DNA of 18,240 nucleotides from an uncultured bacterium. GTDB taxonomy: Bacteria; Bacteroidota; Bacteroidia; Bacteroidales; Paludibacteraceae. Below, piece by piece: positions 15,637-18,240 of this stretch (positions are counted from its first letter, which is position 1; each line of letters opens with the position of its first letter). The notes under the pieces are model-generated. The model was not told where the DNA came from, searched no databases, and was given only the letters and a program-made list of their open reading frames with translations. Location: NCBI GenBank assembly GCA_947074225.1, contig CAMTOX010000003.1, forward strand, positions 1 through 18,240, written 5' to 3'. The translations under genes were made by a program, and so were the position numbers.

Positions 15637-16761
15637 CTACAAATTATAAAACTTCTCTATCTCTTTAACTATGCGTTGGGCAGCATTTCCATCCCAATAT
15701 TTCGGGCGCTTACCATGCTTTCCTTTTCCACAAAGTATCTCCTCAATCTCCGGCACTATGGCATCTACCTTGATTAACTTATTGCTTCCCTCCCATACTG
15801 TTATGGGACGTTCTGTATTTGGACGTACTGTTAAACAGGGTATATTCAAATAGGTGGTCTCCTCTTGTATACCTCCCGAATCGGTTAAGATAAATTGAGC
15901 CTGACTCACTAAATGTATGAATTGTAAATAGCCTAACGACTCAATGAAATACAACTGCTCATATTTATCAATCTCGCCACGTAAGCCAAACTGTTCAATA
16001 TTCTTGTAAGTGCGTGGATGCACCGGGAATATTAAGGGAACTTTCTCCGATACCTCGCCCCATAAATCTATTAGTCTACGTAAACTTTCCTCATCGTCAA
16101 CATTACCGGGTCGGTGGAAAGTCATTACCCCATAATGACCTTTTACAAACTCTTTACCAAAAGCAATCTCTTGTTCTCTATTTAAGAGTTTAAAACGTAG
16201 TGGGCTTTGCATGGCTCTATCTAAATTTCCTACCAATGAATCAATCATCAGGTTACCCACCATGAAGATTTTACGTTCATCTACTCCCTCTCGCAATAAA
16301 TTGTCGTCGGCATCGGCACTGGTAGTAAAGAAGAGGTCGCTTATAGCATCGGTCACTAAACGATTTATCTCTTCGGGCATAGTACGGTCGTTGCTACGTA
16401 GTCCAGCCTCGTAGTGTATTACCGAGATACCCAATTTGGAAGCTACTAATGAACAGGCAGCAGTACTTGTAACATCGCCAACTACCAATATAGCATCTGG
16501 TTTCTCAGTTAAACAAACCTCCTCAAAACGTTCCATGATACGAGCAGTTTGAACAGCTTGCGATGCTGAACCTACCTCTAAGTTTATTTCAGGCATGGGT
16601 ATGTTCAACTCTTCAAAGAATTGTCCCGACATTTTCAAATCGTAATGCTGACCTGTATGTACCAAAATTGTGGTAATATGAGGGTTGTCGTGTAGGGCTT
16701 TCATCATGGGAGCTATCTTCATGAAATTCGGACGTGCTCCAGCTATTACTATAAGTTTCAT
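15637..16761 (-). CDS. wecB: UDP-N-acetylglucosamine 2-epimerase (non-hydrolysing)
   Basis: Interconverts UDP-GlcNAc and UDP-ManNAc in the cytoplasm, supplying ManNAc-type sugars for surface polysaccharide. The product has 374 aa from the ATG at 16761 (MKLIVIAGARPNFMK). The open frame extends 34 codons upstream into the preceding gene, but the family N-terminus and an AAAGAG ribosome-binding sequence 2 nt from this ATG fix the start. Residues matching the E. coli enzyme are R10 and K15, D96 in VVGDVTST, E118 in HYEAGLRS, E130/E131 and R134 in PEEINR, and the His of MTFHRPGN. The late motif DSGGIQEE and the segment RPNTERPIT bind the UDP moiety. It starts 8 nt after the deacetylase-like gene, so both are translated from one message. 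Confidence 0.95.
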   Translation of the reverse strand: MKLIVIAGARPNFMKIAPMMKALHDNPHITTILVHTGQHYDLKMSGQFFEELNIPMPEINLEVGSASQAVQTARIMERFEEVCLTEKPDAILVVGDVTSTAACSLVASKLGISVIHYEAGLRSNDRTMPEEINRLVTDAISDLFFTTSADADDNLLREGVDERKIFMVGNLMIDSLVGNLDRAMQSPLRFKLLNREQEIAFGKEFVKGHYGVMTFHRPGNVDDEESLRRLIDLWGEVSEKVPLIFPVHPRTYKNIEQFGLRGEIDKYEQLYFIESLGYLQFIHLVSQAQFILTDSGGIQEETTYLNIPCLTVRPNTERPITVWEGSNKLIKVDAIVPEIEEILCGKGKHGKRPKYWDGNAAQRIVKEIEKFYNL

Positions 16762-16769
16762 ATCTCTTT

Positions 16770-17540
16770 TTACTGCTTGCGTTTGTTTATCTGTTTCTTT
16801 ACCTGATTCTTTATATTCTGTAACACGAACTCTTTTAACCATGGTAAACTCTTGTCGTTCCATCGTTGTGGGTGGGTAGTAATCATTAGTTGTTGAGGTA
16901 GTTTATAGCGCTCTATCCATGCTATCACATCGTCTGTGGTTTTACACTCCAAAGTATATGGGGTATCTACTTTATCGCGTATGCTATATTTAGCACCATT
17001 CCAACATCGGCCGGTATCTGTCAGATAACCTATCTTGCTAAAATCAACATCTCGGTAGGCCTCGGCAATAATTCCATATGCCCTATAGTTGTAGGCTGAC
17101 CATACATCTTTAGGATCGTATTTGCTACGCGGACTGCCATGCATGCATATTGTGCGAATTGGATAGTGAATGCGCAATTTCTCAAGGCTCTCTTCAAAAT
17201 GTTTAATAGCTAAGTGGTGGTCGCCATTACAAATACATAAATCTTCATAATGATAACCTATCTCATGACCTAAAGCTGCAATGCGTTCAATAACCTCTGC
17301 ATTATAGCTTGCGGGTACTATGCGGAAATAATAGGTTGAACGAATACCATAACGGTGTTCAATATCGGCTATGGCGAAGGCATTTTCCGGAAGTAAATCA
17401 ACATCGTGGCGCATAATAACGATGCTTTCATTGTCAAAACTTGCTTTGTTTGCATAATACTCCTCAAAAGTAATAAAGCGATAGCCTTTACGTTGAAGAG
17501 CCTCCAATAATTTACGGTATTTGGATAAGGTAAAGTCCAT
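16770..17540 (-). CDS. Polysaccharide deacetylase-like protein
   Basis: Carbohydrate-esterase-4 / NodB-type barrel, 256 aa, without a signal peptide and therefore likely cytoplasmic. Metal-site motif one is IVIMRHDVDLLPENA (40-54), with D46 and D48 in the positions of the NodB Asp-Asp pair. Motif two is GHEIGYHYEDL (91-101), where H92 and H97 are the likely metal ligands. MHGSPRS and ITTHPQRW supply the later conserved His residues. The RHDVD form is common in proteins from O-antigen and other surface-polysaccharide clusters, and wecB follows after 8 nt, so a nucleotide sugar or lipid-linked glycan is a likelier substrate than peptidoglycan. It is the first gene of the four-gene operon; no clear promoter is visible upstream. 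Confidence 0.85.
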   Translation of the reverse strand: MDFTLSKYRKLLEALQRKGYRFITFEEYYANKASFDNESIVIMRHDVDLLPENAFAIADIEHRYGIRSTYYFRIVPASYNAEVIERIAALGHEIGYHYEDLCICNGDHHLAIKHFEESLEKLRIHYPIRTICMHGSPRSKYDPKDVWSAYNYRAYGIIAEAYRDVDFSKIGYLTDTGRCWNGAKYSIRDKVDTPYTLECKTTDDVIAWIERYKLPQQLMITTHPQRWNDKSLPWLKEFVLQNIKNQVKKQINKRKQ

Positions 17541-17942
17541 AATTACAATGAGATATTTAATGAGTTATAGTTGTTTGTGTAATATAATAGGTTATAATAG
17601 TTTGTAAGTGACTGTTTTTCTACTTTGTAAATGGAAAAATAATCTATTATAATGAATGAGTTTCTACATTATGGCACTAAAAGAATTAGCAAAGATGTTG
17701 TCTAAAATTAATAATCTACCACTGAAATTTCTTTTTCAATGGTAGAGATACCGTTTAAGTTTTTATTATTTGACTATAATAATGTTCTTAAATATTTCTC
17801 TAGTGATTAACTGCCAAATGTAATGAAATATCTTTAAATATTTTCTCTCTATTTTTCTTTTCTTTGGTTTTCACATCTTTTTATCTATTCATTATTGCAT
17901 TATACCACAGTGTTATCACTCTTCATTTTATTATTCTGCAGT
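17541..17942. other. AT-rich intergenic region with one hairpin
   Basis: This 402-bp spacer separates the deacetylase-wecB-tcdA-lolD operon from the chromate transporter gene, both leftward. CTACCACTGAAA (17716-17727) and its near-complement (17734-17745) form a 12-bp stem with one mismatch and a 6-nt loop. On the minus strand an A/T-rich tract follows, so it may be the terminator of the transporter gene about 200 nt downstream. A rightward TTTG-N16-TACTTTG (17611-17637 region) resembles a promoter but has a short spacer and a one-base-short box. No credible ORF is seen. Confidence 0.5.
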
Positions 17943-18240
17943 TTAATAAACGAGAATGCCCACGCCTGCCATAATAACAATCATCACTATGGGGTTTATT
18001 TTCAACCAATAGGTAGCAATAAAAGTAACGCCAAAGAGCACCCAACTAATCCAGTCGCTCAGATGAGGTCCAAAGTTTTCTGGATTCATGAGCAGTAATG
18101 CTGCAGCGGCGATAAGGCCAACCACTGCCGGTCTTAGTGCTTTTAGTGCACTCTCAACCCAATAGTTATTCTTGAATTTATAAATCACTCCGGCAATAAT
18201 AAGCATTAAAATAAATGAAGGCAGCACAATTGCTAATGTT
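17943..18240 (-). CDS. Chromate-transporter (CHR) family protein, 5'-truncated by the window edge
   Basis: The frame is open to the right edge. Visible residues begin TLAIVLPSFILM, so the true start lies outside; a GTG at 18227 is in frame but falls inside a typical CHR segment. About 98 residues are visible with three to four hydrophobic helices. Key family marks are LPSFILMLIIAG, the ALKALRPAVVGLIAAAALLL segment and the final YWLKINPIVMIVIMAGVGI helix pair. This matches the C-terminal half of a short-chain CHR protein; in many Bacteroidetes two short CHR genes lie side by side and act as a pair, and the mate could be upstream, outside the window. Chromate export is the name-giving activity; the natural substrate in anaerobes is uncertain. 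Confidence 0.85.
   Translation of the reverse strand, partial: TLAIVLPSFILMLIIAGVIYKFKNNYWVESALKALRPAVVGLIAAAALLLMNPENFGPHLSDWISWVLFGVTFIATYWLKINPIVMIVIMAGVGILVY

Noticed and set aside
17895..18098. 67-residue plus-strand frame with a signal-peptide-like start
   Set aside because: Most of it is antisense to the chromate-transporter gene, whose frame is clearly conserved; the hydrophobic start comes from AT-rich spacer DNA.
1..18240. CRISPR arrays, tRNA or rRNA genes, insertion sequences
   Set aside because: No regularly spaced repeats, cloverleaf-like segments, rRNA signatures, transposase genes or terminal inverted repeats were seen on either strand.

Overview
The window looks like Bacteroidales chromosome from a lineage with a type IX secretion system (T9SS). 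Four things point there: a very large secreted protein with a C-terminal T9SS type A sorting domain, Bacteroidetes promoter boxes of the TTTG-N18..22-TAnnTTTG type, the dapB-lepB pair with a long insert-bearing signal peptidase I, and generally low GC. The genus cannot be fixed from sequence alone; a Porphyromonadaceae or Dysgonomonadaceae-like relative is plausible.

Region 1 (1-6.9 kb) is an accessory cell-surface locus. It holds a giant T9SS cargo protein (about 1616 aa, minus strand) and three small paralogous secreted proteins: one cut by the window edge, one at 958-1380 and one directly downstream of the giant gene. All three small proteins end in the same segment: TG-x-x-DTP, a helix with an invariant His, Ala and Tyr-Ile, then a basic tail. 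This looks like a tripartite membrane-anchor or sorting signal. Two of these genes, lying in opposite orientation, also share a 3' UTR module: a 19-nt identical element followed by a 13-bp terminator hairpin. Its ACU-GUGA-AGU cap is conserved while the lower stem varies with pairing kept. The module is better conserved than the coding DNA before it. This anchor signal plus 3' UTR module is the best candidate here for something undescribed.

Region 2 (7.2-11.2 kb, plus strand) is housekeeping. aroB (shikimate pathway), dapB (lysine/DAP pathway) and lepB (signal peptidase I) run from a well-formed promoter to a strong terminator. A NUDIX hydrolase gene starts only 13 nt after that terminator and shares a bidirectional terminator with the converging transporter gene.

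Region 3 (11.2-17.5 kb, minus strand) has a POT-family peptide transporter gene, a glycerolipid-type acyltransferase gene with its own promoter and terminator, and a tight four-gene cluster in transcription order: polysaccharide deacetylase-like protein, wecB (UDP-GlcNAc 2-epimerase), tcdA (t6A dehydratase), lolD (ABC ATPase). Spacings of 8 and 21 nt and a 14-nt overlap make it one operon.

Region 4 (17.5 kb to the end) is a 402-bp AT-rich spacer and the 3' part of a chromate-transporter-family gene that runs off the right edge.
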